Positions 46,084 to 54,014 of a stretch of DNA of 64,000 nucleotides are shown piece after piece; position 1 is the stretch's first letter; each line of letters begins with the position of its first letter. The position numbers were made by a program, and so were the translations under genes. Under the pieces are notes generated by a model that was not told the DNA's origin, made no database searches, and worked only from the letters and a program-made list of their open reading frames with translations. The DNA comes from UBA1205 sp045534635 (GTDB taxonomy: Bacteria; Bacteroidota; Bacteroidia; Bacteroidales; WCHB1-69), in assembly GCA_045534635.1 (NCBI GenBank), contig JAZSKB010000005.1:1-64000 (forward strand). Direction: 5' to 3'.

Positions 46084-47103
46084 TTAAAACTTAGGACAAT
46101 TTATGTGTCTTACTCTTCTTGATTTTTGAGGACATGGCAATTCAAATTGTGCCGATATTTCATGAGAACCACCCGTATTGGGCTTATCTGCATGTGGAAT
46201 TGTAAAATCGTATGAATATCCTATTTTGAAAAAATCATAATGTACGCCTGCCAAAAATATCAATGCATCTGGATTTTTAAATCCTTGCCTAAACCACAAT
46301 CCAAGTATCATCGGATAACAAGTATAATACATTCCATAATTAAGTGTACTATAAGCATATCCTCCACTTATTTTATTTTGAAATTGGAATATAATATTGG
46401 GAGACAAAGACATATCTCCTATTGATTTCGTTTTCTTCAAACGAGCTTTTAATTTAATATTTGCACCAAAATGAGCCGTTAATTTCAAAGGCAATCTTGT
46501 ATCATTATCTCCGTTATCAAAGAAACTTTCTCTTGGTTGGGTAAAATGATTGACAGCAAGTCCTCCATATATATTATCTGAATAGAACACCAATCCTGCA
46601 GAAAAATCTGCTATTGCTCTTGTATAACGAGGAATATTTTCTTGCGTTTGATATACAAATCCATATTTAGGGTCTATCATATCGCCATAAGTAAACTTAT
46701 CGAAATTTAGTGTTTTTTGTTGAAATGTTGCTTGCAATGCTAAACGCATACTCACTTTTCTTGTCAAATCTGCTTTAAATGAGTATATTAAACTTACAGC
46801 ATTTGTATTGATTGCTCCTGAAGCTGCTCTATCTCCTAAAAATAAAACACCTACTCCGCCTGATATTGCATTAAAATGTTGGTCATACGATGCTGCATAA
46901 GAAGTATATTTTCCAGAAACAGATGGCCATTGATGACGATAGTTTATCGCTAACCGAGGGCACACTGCAGAACCTGCCAATGCTGGATTCAAATACAATG
47001 GATTTGCATAAAACTGTGAAAAATGAACGTCTTGTGCACAAACATTGCTACCCAACAAAAGCATTGAGAACAACATCAAACCTATAATTTTATTCCATCT
47101 CAT
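46084..47103 (-). CDS. Type IX secretion membrane protein PorP/SprF
   Basis: The ATG at 47103 gives 339 residues with a signal peptide (MRWNKIIGLMLFSMLLLGSN, VCAQ). The frame is open to 47187, but the -7 box at 47125-47132 excludes that extension. The PorP/SprF beta-barrel pattern begins QDVHFSQFYANPLYLNPALA and GSAVCPRLAINYRHQWPSVS, with SYDQHFNAISGGVGVLFLGD and a C-terminal KIGYSYDF strand. PorP/SprF proteins sit in the outer membrane and link surface cargo with type B domains to the secretion machinery. It is likely cotranscribed with gldJ. The genome should also hold porK-N and sov/sprA elsewhere. Confidence 0.9.
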   Translation of the reverse strand: MRWNKIIGLMLFSMLLLGSNVCAQDVHFSQFYANPLYLNPALAGSAVCPRLAINYRHQWPSVSGKYTSYAASYDQHFNAISGGVGVLFLGDRAASGAINTNAVSLIYSFKADLTRKVSMRLALQATFQQKTLNFDKFTYGDMIDPKYGFVYQTQENIPRYTRAIADFSAGLVFYSDNIYGGLAVNHFTQPRESFFDNGDNDTRLPLKLTAHFGANIKLKARLKKTKSIGDMSLSPNIIFQFQNKISGGYAYSTLNYGMYYTCYPMILGLWFRQGFKNPDALIFLAGVHYDFFKIGYSYDFTIPHADKPNTGGSHEISAQFELPCPQKSRRVRHINCPKF

Positions 47104-47124
47104 ATCATCAATATTTTCATCGCA

Positions 47125-47132
47125 CAAAGATA
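47125..47132 (-). promoter_or_regulatory. -7 box for the porP-gldJ unit
   Basis: TAtcTTTG on the minus strand, 21 nt before the ATG at 47103. Confidence 0.65.
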
Positions 47133-47330
47133 TGATTTTTTTTAATACAAAAATCACTTTGACAACATTTTTTTTAAACAACCTCATTTTTATTACATTT
47201 TGTACGTCATTTTTTGTGTTAATGTTTCAATTTTTGCCATCAAATTTGTTACCAAAATTTGCTCATCAACATATTATACTTTGGATTCCTTTTACGCTTG
47301 TATTTGTCCAATTGTTACAACTATAAACAA

Positions 47331-47356
47331 AAAAAGGCAGAAATTTTCTGCCTTTT
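47331..47356 (-). terminator. Terminator after tRNA-Met
   Basis: AAAGGCAGAAA pairs with TTTCTGCCTTT; read leftward, the tRNA gene is followed by this stem and a T run of six or more. Confidence 0.8.
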
Positions 47357-47357
47357 G

Positions 47358-47431
47358 TGGTCCCTCTTGGGCTCGAACCAAGGACCCTCTGATTATGAGT
47401 CAGATGCTCTAACCAGCTGAGCTAAGGGACC
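47358..47431 (-). tRNA. tRNA-Met (CAT), elongator type
   Basis: A complete cloverleaf on the minus strand: acceptor stem GGTCCCT/AGGGACC, D-arm TAGCTCAGCTGGTTAGAGC, anticodon stem-loop TCTGA-CTCATAA-TCAGA with anticodon CAT, T-arm around GGTTCGAGCC, discriminator A. CCA is not encoded. The first pair is G-C and the anticodon stem lacks the three G-C pairs of initiator tRNA, so it is elongator tRNA-Met, unless it is a lysidine-modified tRNA-Ile(CAT), which cannot be separated by eye. It has its own promoter (47459-47466) and terminator. Confidence 0.93.
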
Positions 47432-47458
47432 ATCTTTTTCTCTTCTACTTTCAGATTG

Positions 47459-47466
47459 CAAAGATA
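47459..47466 (-). promoter_or_regulatory. -7 box for tRNA-Met
   Basis: TAtcTTTG on the minus strand, 28 nt upstream of the mature tRNA 5' end. Confidence 0.65.
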
Positions 47467-47614
47467 CAATATTTTTTTACACAATTTTATTTTTTTATAA
47501 AAAATATCAAATTATTTTAATATCTCATTGATTATCTGAATATTATTTTTCAAAAAAACAGATAAGTAACAATCAATTATTGCTCTATTTCAACAACATT
47601 TTATCAATTTTAGA

Positions 47615-47644
47615 TTGTGATTTGTAAGAAAAATGCTATCTTTG
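47615..47644 (+). promoter_or_regulatory. -33/-7 promoter for aroC
   Basis: TTG at 47615-47617, 19 nt spacer, then TAtcTTTG at 47637-47644. This is a full match to the Bacteroidota -33/-7 arrangement. The ATG of aroC is 17 nt downstream. Confidence 0.75.
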
Positions 47645-47660
47645 CAAAAAATAGTAAATT

Positions 47661-48713
47661 ATGGCAGGCAATAGTTATGGACGAATTTTTCGCTTGACTA
47701 CATTTGGTGAGTCTCACGGAATAGCCATTGGTGGTATCATTGATGGTTGCCCTGCAAATATAGAAATTGATGAAGATTTTATTCAACAAAAGATTGCACA
47801 AAGACAAGTAGGAGCACCTCGTAATGACAAAAATACAATTATATGGTTGTCTGGATTGCTCAATGGCAAAACGACTGGAACAGCGTTAGCATTCATGATT
47901 TACAACGATGACCATCATTCTAAAGATTATCAACAAGAACAATTTATTTTAAAACCTTCTCACGGACATTATGTCTATTTAAAAAAATTTGGTGTATTCG
48001 ATTATCGTGGTGGTGGAAGAGCCTCTGGAAGAGAAACCATTGTTAGAGTGATTGCAGGTTGTATCGCAATGCAATATTTAAAAACATTTAACATTGATAT
48101 TCAATCATATACATTACAAATTGGCAATGCTAAAATAGAAAATTTTCCTCATAATAATTTCACAATCGCAAACACAAACCGATTTCATTGTCCTGATAAA
48201 ATGATTGCAGAACAAATGGAAGATATTTTAGTTGATTGCCGTAACAATGGCGATACTATTGGTTGTAAAGTTGGTTGCATTGTCAAAAATCTACCTATCG
48301 GATTAGGAAACCCTATCTTTGATAAACTTTCAGCAGATTTAGCAAAAGCAATTATGACTATCAATGCTGCAAAAGGATTTGAATATGGTATAGGATACAA
48401 ATTTGCAGAATCTTACGGAAGTCAAGTTAACGATTTATATAACAGCGATTTTTCTACAAAAACAAACTATTCAGGAGGAATCACTGCAGGAATTTCCAAT
48501 GGTGAAATACTTTATTTTACTTGTGTATTCAAACCAATTCCTACCATTATGAAAGACCAAGAAAGTATTGATATTTATGGTCAAAAAGCAACATTAAAAG
48601 GCAAAGGACGGCACGATATATGTTTGGCTCCAAGAGTATTACCAATAGTTGAAGCTATGGCTGCCTTATGCTTAATCAATCATTTATTAGAATTTAACGC
48701 ATACAAACAATGA
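47661..48713 (+). CDS. aroC: Chorismate synthase
   Basis: A 350-residue FMN-dependent enzyme that forms chorismate from EPSP, the last shikimate step. Signatures: GNSYGRIFRLTTFGESHGIA, GHYVYLKKFGVFDYRGGGRA, SGRETIVRVIAG, GCKVGCIVKNLPIGLGNPIF and KGRHDICLAPRVLPIVEAMA. SHADYTY-type residues are altered (SHGHYVYLKKFG), which is common in the phylum. It overlaps sufE by four bases (ATGA). The bifunctional DAHP synthase/chorismate mutase at 32560-33633 is on the same pathway. Confidence 0.95.
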   Translation: MAGNSYGRIFRLTTFGESHGIAIGGIIDGCPANIEIDEDFIQQKIAQRQVGAPRNDKNTIIWLSGLLNGKTTGTALAFMIYNDDHHSKDYQQEQFILKPSHGHYVYLKKFGVFDYRGGGRASGRETIVRVIAGCIAMQYLKTFNIDIQSYTLQIGNAKIENFPHNNFTIANTNRFHCPDKMIAEQMEDILVDCRNNGDTIGCKVGCIVKNLPIGLGNPIFDKLSADLAKAIMTINAAKGFEYGIGYKFAESYGSQVNDLYNSDFSTKTNYSGGITAGISNGEILYFTCVFKPIPTIMKDQESIDIYGQKATLKGKGRHDICLAPRVLPIVEAMAALCLINHLLEFNAYKQ

Positions 48714-49126
48714 CAATACAAGAAATTGAAGCAAAAATAATCGAAGAATTTTCTTATTTTGACGAATGGACTGACAAATACGCCTATATTATTGATTTAG
48801 GTAAAAACCTCTCCCCTATTGACGAAGAATATAGACAAGATAAATACCTTATCACTGGCTGTCAATCTAATGTATGGCTACAAGCCGATTTCAAAGAAGG
48901 GAAACTTTATTTTAAAGCAGATAGCGATGCCATTATTACAAAAGGCATCATCAGTTTATTAATACGCGTATTATCCGAACGAACTCCTCAAGAGATTTTA
49001 AATTCCCAACTTGGATTTATTGATACTATCGGTCTTACCGCTCATTTGTCTCCAACTCGTAGCAATGGGTTGAATGCTATGATAAAACAAATGAAAATAT
49101 ATGCACTCGCTTATCAAAACGAATAA
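48710..49126 (+). CDS. sufE: SufE-like Fe-S/sulfur acceptor protein
   Basis: A 138-residue protein of the SufE family: FSYFDEWTDKYAYIIDLGKN, DKYLITGCQSNVWLQADF with the sulfur-accepting Cys in GCQS, LSERTPQEILNSQ and HLSPTRSNGLNAMIKQMK. SufE takes persulfide from the SufS desulfurase in iron-sulfur cluster assembly. It lies between aroC (4-base overlap) and a DUF59 gene five nt downstream, which also fits Fe-S assembly. Confidence 0.93.
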   Translation: MTIQEIEAKIIEEFSYFDEWTDKYAYIIDLGKNLSPIDEEYRQDKYLITGCQSNVWLQADFKEGKLYFKADSDAIITKGIISLLIRVLSERTPQEILNSQLGFIDTIGLTAHLSPTRSNGLNAMIKQMKIYALAYQNE

Positions 49127-49131
49127 TTATT

Positions 49132-49452
49132 ATGGATACTCAAAATTTTTCTCCTATTCAAAAAAGTATTGTTGAAAAATTACAAAATATTTACGACCCT
49201 GAAATTCCTGTCAATATTTGGGATATGGGACTTATTTACGATATTAGTATTGATGAGGACAACAATGTTAGTATTCTAATGACGCTAACTGCTCCAAATT
49301 GTCCTGTTGCGGAAAGCCTGCCTATTGATGTTCAAAAACAAATTGAAACTATTCCTGATATTAAATCGGTAAATGTTAAAATTACTTTTGAACCTATTTG
49401 GAATATGGATATGATGAGCGAATGTGCAAAACTCACTTTAGGATTTTTATAA
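49132..49452 (+). CDS. DUF59/MIP18-family Fe-S maturation protein (SufT-like)
   Basis: A 106-residue protein of the DUF59 family: IVEKLQNIYDPEIPVNIWDM, GLIYDISID and LMTLTAPNCPVAESLPIDVQ, with the conserved Cys in APNCP. Such proteins (SufT, PaaD, Cia2/MIP18) help insert Fe-S clusters. Its position right after sufE supports that role. It ends the aroC-sufE operon. Confidence 0.9.
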   Translation: MDTQNFSPIQKSIVEKLQNIYDPEIPVNIWDMGLIYDISIDEDNNVSILMTLTAPNCPVAESLPIDVQKQIETIPDIKSVNVKITFEPIWNMDMMSECAKLTLGFL

Positions 49453-49663
49453 TCATTGTATTCATTTACATTTTTTTTAGATTTTATACAAATATAACAT
49501 ATCTTTTCTTGTAAGATTTGCTATAATTTGTATTTTTTCAAATAAAACCACTATATATCTTCTTATTTTTTATACCAAACATTCTCCTACCTTATTTTTC
49601 TTACTAAATAACAATATCTTAACAAAAAAATCATTTTTTTTTAGTTAGTATTATTTTTTTTTG

Positions 49664-49671
49664 TACATTTG
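49664..49671 (+). promoter_or_regulatory. -7 box for the secreted hypothetical gene
   Basis: TAcaTTTG, 70 nt before the ATG at 49742. Confidence 0.6.
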
Positions 49672-49741
49672 CAAAAAAATTTAACTGAAATATAGATTAA
49701 ATAAAAAAAGTACCAAGCAAGAACAGCAAAATTAAATCATT

Positions 49742-50542
49742 ATGTTAAAAAGATTGTTCATTTTAGTTGGAATGTGTGTATTTAGTGTGAATGTTTATTC
49801 ACAAGATAGTAAATTACCATTTATGTTTATTTATACCTTGCAAGGCGAAGGTGTATATTATTTAGATAGTGTTCAAATAGATGGTAAAACTATTTATACA
49901 GATAGTGCAATAGTAAGCAAACGATATTCTGATAAAGATAGTTCTAATGGTTATAATGTAAAATATAATAATATAGATTTATCAAATAATCCGCTATTTA
50001 ATTCTGTTTTTTATAAAAATGAAATTATAGATATGCTGATGCTTTGTTGTATAAGTATTAACAAACAAGAAAAAACAAAGAATAGATATTATATATTTTC
50101 ACAAGAAGGGAAGTATATTTTGTATAGAGATATGCAAAAAGCGGAAGAAAATTTGTATGCAAAATACTATCCTACAAATGATAAGAAAAATGGTTCGGTA
50201 TCATTTTCTTCTAAACAATATGAAAAATTGGTAGATTATCTACAAAAAGAATTCAATAAAGGTAACATTATCAGTTTGGGAAAAAATAATAAATCCAGAG
50301 GAAATCTTGTAGTAAAATCTTTTAGTAAAGACGATTACAACAAAAATAGCGACAAATCTCCGTCTGAAGAGACCAATAATAACGATTGCTATACAGAATT
50401 GATAAAAATAGATTCATTTATTACATCTGATTATGAAGAAGCAAAAGCATGGATGCATGAAAAGGTGCATGCAGGATATAAAATTCATATAAAAATGAAT
50501 AAACAAAAAGAATATGTTGTTACAGCATTAATAAAAGAATAA
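49742..50542 (+). CDS. Secreted hypothetical protein
   Basis: A 266-residue protein with a signal peptide (MLKRLFILVGMCVFSVNVYS, then Q). The mature part is hydrophilic, with a Ser/Asn/Lys-rich linker at about 180-215 (SKDDYNKNSDKSPSEETNNN) and a C-terminal block of about 50 residues (CYTELIKIDSFITSDYEEAK to VTALIKE). No cysteine-rich or catalytic motif and no T9SS sorting domain. I do not recognise the family. It is transcribed alone. Confidence 0.65.
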   Translation: MLKRLFILVGMCVFSVNVYSQDSKLPFMFIYTLQGEGVYYLDSVQIDGKTIYTDSAIVSKRYSDKDSSNGYNVKYNNIDLSNNPLFNSVFYKNEIIDMLMLCCISINKQEKTKNRYYIFSQEGKYILYRDMQKAEENLYAKYYPTNDKKNGSVSFSSKQYEKLVDYLQKEFNKGNIISLGKNNKSRGNLVVKSFSKDDYNKNSDKSPSEETNNNDCYTELIKIDSFITSDYEEAKAWMHEKVHAGYKIHIKMNKQKEYVVTALIKE

Positions 50543-50763
50543 TTTTAACAAAAAAACATATTTTCAGCCACCTACGACAACGATTTTTTAAGGAAATAAT
50601 ATTAAAATATGATAAAAAAAGGATATTTTGTTTTTTAGGAAGTTTAATTTTCCATTCATTTATATTTCTATTGAATTATCCAAAAGATTTTTTTATAACG
50701 ATACAATAGTACAACGTAATATCAAATCATTTTTCCAAAAGATAAAATTAACTTACATAAAAA

Positions 50764-50800
50764 TCCCCCATAGGATAATGCAACATCACTCTATGGGGGA
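50764..50800 (-). terminator. Terminator after ackA
   Basis: TCCCCCATAG (50764-50773) pairs with CTATGGGGGA (50791-50800) around a 17-nt loop; read leftward it follows the ackA stop and ends in a T run. The spacer 50543-50763 holds nothing else recognised. Confidence 0.8.
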
Positions 50801-50818
50801 AAATTGAAATATTTTCAA

Positions 50819-52021
50819 CTATTTTGTTGCTAAATGGAAAGTATCTTGAGCAATAACCAATTCTTCATTAGTCGTTACTGACAATACTTTAACTTTGCTA
50901 TCAGGGGCAGAAATTACTCCATCACATCCTGCAAATTCTTCATTGGCTTTTTTATCTAATTTAATTCCAAGGAATTCCATATCAGACAATATAGGTTCAC
51001 GCATAAACCAAGCGTTTTCACCGATACCACCAGTCATTGCTATAATATCCACGCCATTCATAGCCGCGATATAAGCACCAATATATTTTTTAACTCTGTA
51101 AGCAAACATATCAAAAGCATAAGTGCAACGTTCATCACCTGCATCTCTTCCTGCTCTTACATCACGCATATCTTGTTTTCCTCCGGTAATACCTACTAAT
51201 CCTGATTTTTTATTAACAAGATTATTCATTTGTTTCATATCAAGACCTTCTTTTTCTGCGATATACATAAATACACCTAAATCTAAATCGCCACAACGAG
51301 AACCCATAATCAATCCTTCAACAGGAGTGAATCCCATAGAAGTATCTACAGATTTACCATGGTCGATAGCACAAATAGAAGCACCACTACCCAAATGACA
51401 AACAATAATTTTTTTATCTAACCAATTTTCTCCAATCATATTTGCAGCCTTGGGTGCAACAAATTTATGACTTGTACCATGGAAACCATAGCGTCTAATT
51501 TTCAAATCTTTGTAATATTCAAATGGGATTCCATACAAATAGGCTTTTGGTGGCATAGTTTGGTGAAAAGAAGTATCAAAAACACCAACATGTTTTACAT
51601 TGGGTAATAATTTCTTCATTACTCGTATTCCTAAAAGGCTTCCGGGATTGTGTAATGGGGCTAAATCACATAATTTATCAATTTCTTCAATTTCTCTTTC
51701 TTCTAAAATAGTACTTCCAGAAAAATACTCTCCACCATGAGGGATACGGTGACCACAAGCTCCTATTTCATTAATATTGGAAATAACACCCAATTTTTCA
51801 TCAACCAATGTTTGCAACACTGTTTCGATTCCAACAGCATGGTCTTTTATTGGTATTTGCACATAATATTTGTCTTTACCTTTGGCTCTATGAGTAAATT
51901 CTCCCATTTCTAAACCAATTCTTTCCATTAATCCTTTTGCCAACACTTCTGCATCGTTAGCCATGTCTATCAATTGGTATTTAATAGACGAACTACCACA
52001 ATTTAAAACTAATATTTTCAT
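50819..52021 (-). CDS. ackA: Acetate kinase
   Basis: The ATG at 52021 (MKILVLNCGSSSIKYQLIDM) gives the family's normal 400 residues; the -7 box at 52079-52086 excludes the in-frame extension to 52081. ASKHA motifs are visible: NCGSSSIKYQ, GHRIPHGGEYF, FDTSFHQTMPPKAY, YGFHGTSH, ICHLGSGAS-type VCHLGSGASICAI and MTGGIGENAWFMREP. It makes ATP from acetyl phosphate in acetate fermentation, consistent with an anaerobe. No pta gene is seen next to it. Confidence 0.96.
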   Translation of the reverse strand: MKILVLNCGSSSIKYQLIDMANDAEVLAKGLMERIGLEMGEFTHRAKGKDKYYVQIPIKDHAVGIETVLQTLVDEKLGVISNINEIGACGHRIPHGGEYFSGSTILEEREIEEIDKLCDLAPLHNPGSLLGIRVMKKLLPNVKHVGVFDTSFHQTMPPKAYLYGIPFEYYKDLKIRRYGFHGTSHKFVAPKAANMIGENWLDKKIIVCHLGSGASICAIDHGKSVDTSMGFTPVEGLIMGSRCGDLDLGVFMYIAEKEGLDMKQMNNLVNKKSGLVGITGGKQDMRDVRAGRDAGDERCTYAFDMFAYRVKKYIGAYIAAMNGVDIIAMTGGIGENAWFMREPILSDMEFLGIKLDKKANEEFAGCDGVISAPDSKVKVLSVTTNEELVIAQDTFHLATK

Positions 52022-52078
52022 ATATAAACTTTTTAAATTAATCTTATTTTTGGAAATTTTCCTAATATTTAATTTTTG

Positions 52079-52086
52079 CAAATATA
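52079..52086 (-). promoter_or_regulatory. -7 box for ackA
   Basis: TAtaTTTG on the minus strand, 58 nt before the ackA ATG. Confidence 0.6.
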
Positions 52087-52328
52087 CACGATTTTTTTCT
52101 AATATTCAACACTAATGCTAAAAAATAATTTACCTATTATTCAATCAATTCATTTTAAAACTAATAGCATAAAAAATCAATAAAGGCAAGTACTAAATTT
52201 AACTTTTTCTCCTCATTATTCCAACACTACTAATTTTGGCTTTATTTTAGTGCAAGCGAAAATTTTTGCCACTAAAATGCTTTTGTATCAATTTTTTTCT
52301 GTTTTTACTTTGATACTATTTTTTTATA

Positions 52329-52336
52329 TATCTTTG
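52329..52336 (+). promoter_or_regulatory. -7 box upstream of a long non-coding stretch
   Basis: TAtcTTTG; the nearest rightward gene starts 308 nt later (52645). A hairpin ACTTTCT/AGAAAGT (52343-52349 with 52359-52365) begins at the predicted transcription start. Confidence 0.55.
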
Positions 52337-52429
52337 CAAATCACTTTCTCGCTTTTGCAGAAAGTTTTATGTAATTGATTTTTAACTAAATAATATATAT
52401 AGAAAAAAGAAATTTAAAATAAATTAACA

Positions 52430-52590
52430 TAGCGTTTGCTATTTATTCGGCACTGCTCTGAAACGTCGGAAATTTCATGAAGTAAAAGTTACGAATAAGT
52501 CTGTAAACGTCTGCGATTTGCGTGGACTGCGACTTATCAACTTTTATGGTAATTCTGTCCGCCTTGTTAAGGATGTGGAATAGGAAATTC
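52430..52590 (+). ncRNA. Possible structured RNA or repeat element
   Basis: This stretch is richer in G+C than the flanks and has a long stem: TAAAAGTT (52483-52490) with AACTTTTA (52539-52546) and, inside it, ATAAGTC (52495-52501) with GACTTAT (52531-52537), enclosing a 29-nt loop. No open frame crosses it. It lies downstream of a promoter and upstream of a small gene, so it could be a leader, an independent small RNA or a dispersed repeat. The strand is inferred from the promoter. Confidence 0.4.
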
Positions 52591-52644
52591 ATTTTCAAAG
52601 TAAGAAGATAAGAAATTGTTTAAGATAATAAAAAATAGAATATT

Positions 52645-53043
52645 ATGGAAATAAATAAAAACATTGTTTTATGGAAGGCTCTTGTTTCTGAAAAGAAGGA
52701 TACAATAGAGATTGAAAAGTATTTTTCGGATTACATACAGAACAATACAAAATTTTCTTTAGAATACTTATTTAATTTGATAGAAATAGAGAAACATGTA
52801 TGTTCTGTTCATTTTATACCAACATCATCGGCTTATAATCATATTGGAGAAACTATTTGTATTACCAATATTATTTGTACGGACGAAGAATATAAATGCT
52901 TTATAAAGTCTGTGGCTATGGAACAAAATTCATTTGGAATTATAAAGGCAAAAACATTAGACGAAACTTCAGATGATATAAAGCAATTTTTAAAGAATGT
53001 TGGATTCTCTGTTAAAGAAATTTATGAGATAGAATGGTTATAA
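52645..53043 (+). CDS. Small hypothetical protein, 132 aa
   Basis: A 132-residue soluble, acidic protein starting MEINKNIVLWKALVSEKKDT, AT-rich in codon use like the chromosome. The middle (ETICITNIICTDEEYKCFIK) and end (DDIKQFLKNVGFSVKEIYEI) are predicted alpha/beta. No signal peptide or known motif; I do not recognise it. It has a long leader with a possible structured element and stands just outside the defence operon. Confidence 0.6.
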   Translation: MEINKNIVLWKALVSEKKDTIEIEKYFSDYIQNNTKFSLEYLFNLIEIEKHVCSVHFIPTSSAYNHIGETICITNIICTDEEYKCFIKSVAMEQNSFGIIKAKTLDETSDDIKQFLKNVGFSVKEIYEIEWL

Positions 53044-53213
53044 GTCAAAAACGACTTAGTTTTGTGTTGGGAATAACAAAATTTTATAGATAGCATCATA
53101 GCGTTTATTGTTTTAACTCATTAATCGTATAAAAAACTATAAACTCCTAATATTCATGTACTAACTTAATTTTTTCGTGCGAAAATCCGAACCGCTATTT
53201 CAGATTTTATCGC

Positions 53214-53240
53214 AAAATTTGAAGTACTACTCCAAATTTT
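53214..53240. repeat. Hairpin in the spacer left of the defence operon
   Basis: AAAATTTGAAGTA (53214-53226) and TACTCCAAATTTT (53228-53240) are inverted, pairing at 12 of 13 positions plus one G-T. It lies in the 53044-53506 spacer, which otherwise holds no clear gene. It could be a terminator for the defence operon read leftward, but it lacks a clear T run. Confidence 0.45.
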
Positions 53241-53506
53241 CATTCGAAAAGGGCTTACAACGAAGAGAAGGAGTAGGATAAATTTTTAGTGAGTTACAGA
53301 GTAAACATTTTACGGTTTTACGCATTTTCTAAAAATACCATCATTTTTCATTATATCCTTCCTATCATTTTTTTAAATTGATTACTGAATCTATCAAATT
53401 GCATTAGAAATTTGACTATTTTTGCAAAATGAAACAAAGTCAAATTGATAGTGATGAAAATTTTAATTTACATCGCTTATCCTATACTATTAATAAGGTA
53501 AAAAAA

Positions 53507-53950
53507 TTAGAGGTTAACTTTATAGTTTTTGAGACAATAGGATAAACTACTTTTTGGAGAAATACAAGCAAAAATTTCATCCGCCATCTCGCAAACATAT
53601 CTGTTCCGCGCCAATGCCGTTGCCCTTGATTGCCTTGCCGCATTGGAGGTGGAAATAATGAGCAATCGGTTTTGCTCCAACGCCTCTTTCAAATCCACCG
53701 GTACAACTTTATACATCTGCCTTGCCAACACCACGATTATCGGGCTTTTTCCTTTCAGCAGGAAGTGCAACACGTCTTTTTCCATCTTTGAACTGAAGCC
53801 GCTCACTACGCAATCGCCAGACTTCGAACGCTCGGTGGCCCAATCGTAGCATTTCAGCACCACTTCCGAAGAAAAGGTGTTTGAGGCCAAAAATGCCGTC
53901 TTGGGCAGTTTAAGCAGATCTTTGTTTCCGAGATAATTCAATTCGATCAT
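53507..53950 (-). CDS. DprA/SMF-like (SLOG) protein
   Basis: A 147-residue Rossmann-like protein. LLKLPKTAFLASNTFSSEVV, CVVSGFSSKMEKDVLHFLLK, SPIIVVLARQMYKV, NRLLIISTSNAARQ and ALARNRYVCEMADEIFACIS follow the DprA order (GxxSG loop, then the RNRxxAxLAD-like segment), but it is shorter than full DprA and lacks the winged helix. SLOG-type proteins of this size often sit in defence and mobile-element loci, where some bind nucleotide signals. It is the last gene of the leftward operon, 64 nt after the DUF4062 gene. Its base composition is well above that of the chromosome. Confidence 0.75.
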   Translation of the reverse strand: MIELNYLGNKDLLKLPKTAFLASNTFSSEVVLKCYDWATERSKSGDCVVSGFSSKMEKDVLHFLLKGKSPIIVVLARQMYKVVPVDLKEALEQNRLLIISTSNAARQSRATALARNRYVCEMADEIFACISPKSSLSYCLKNYKVNL

Positions 53951-53959
53951 ATAGTTTTA

Positions 53960-53992
53960 TTCCCTCAATTATTTCCTCAATTATTCCCTCAA
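53960..53992. repeat. 12-bp tandem repeat
   Basis: Almost three copies of a 12-bp unit TTCCCTCAATTA (53960-53971, 53972-53983 with one change, 53984-53992 partial) between the DUF4062 and DprA-like genes. Read leftward, an ATG at 54014 overlapping the DUF4062 stop could translate it as MSTKPKTVEGIIEEIIEGIK, ending after 34 residues out of frame with the next gene. Confidence 0.6.
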
Positions 53993-54014
53993 CAGTTTTT
54001 GGCTTGGTGCTCAT

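Noticed and set aside
47045..47326. A 93-codon plus-strand frame between porP and the tRNA
   Set aside because: It overlaps the porP start region antisense, is low in complexity and has no promoter box on its strand.
47358..47431. Initiator tRNA-Met
   Set aside because: It has a G-C first pair and an anticodon stem without three G-C pairs.
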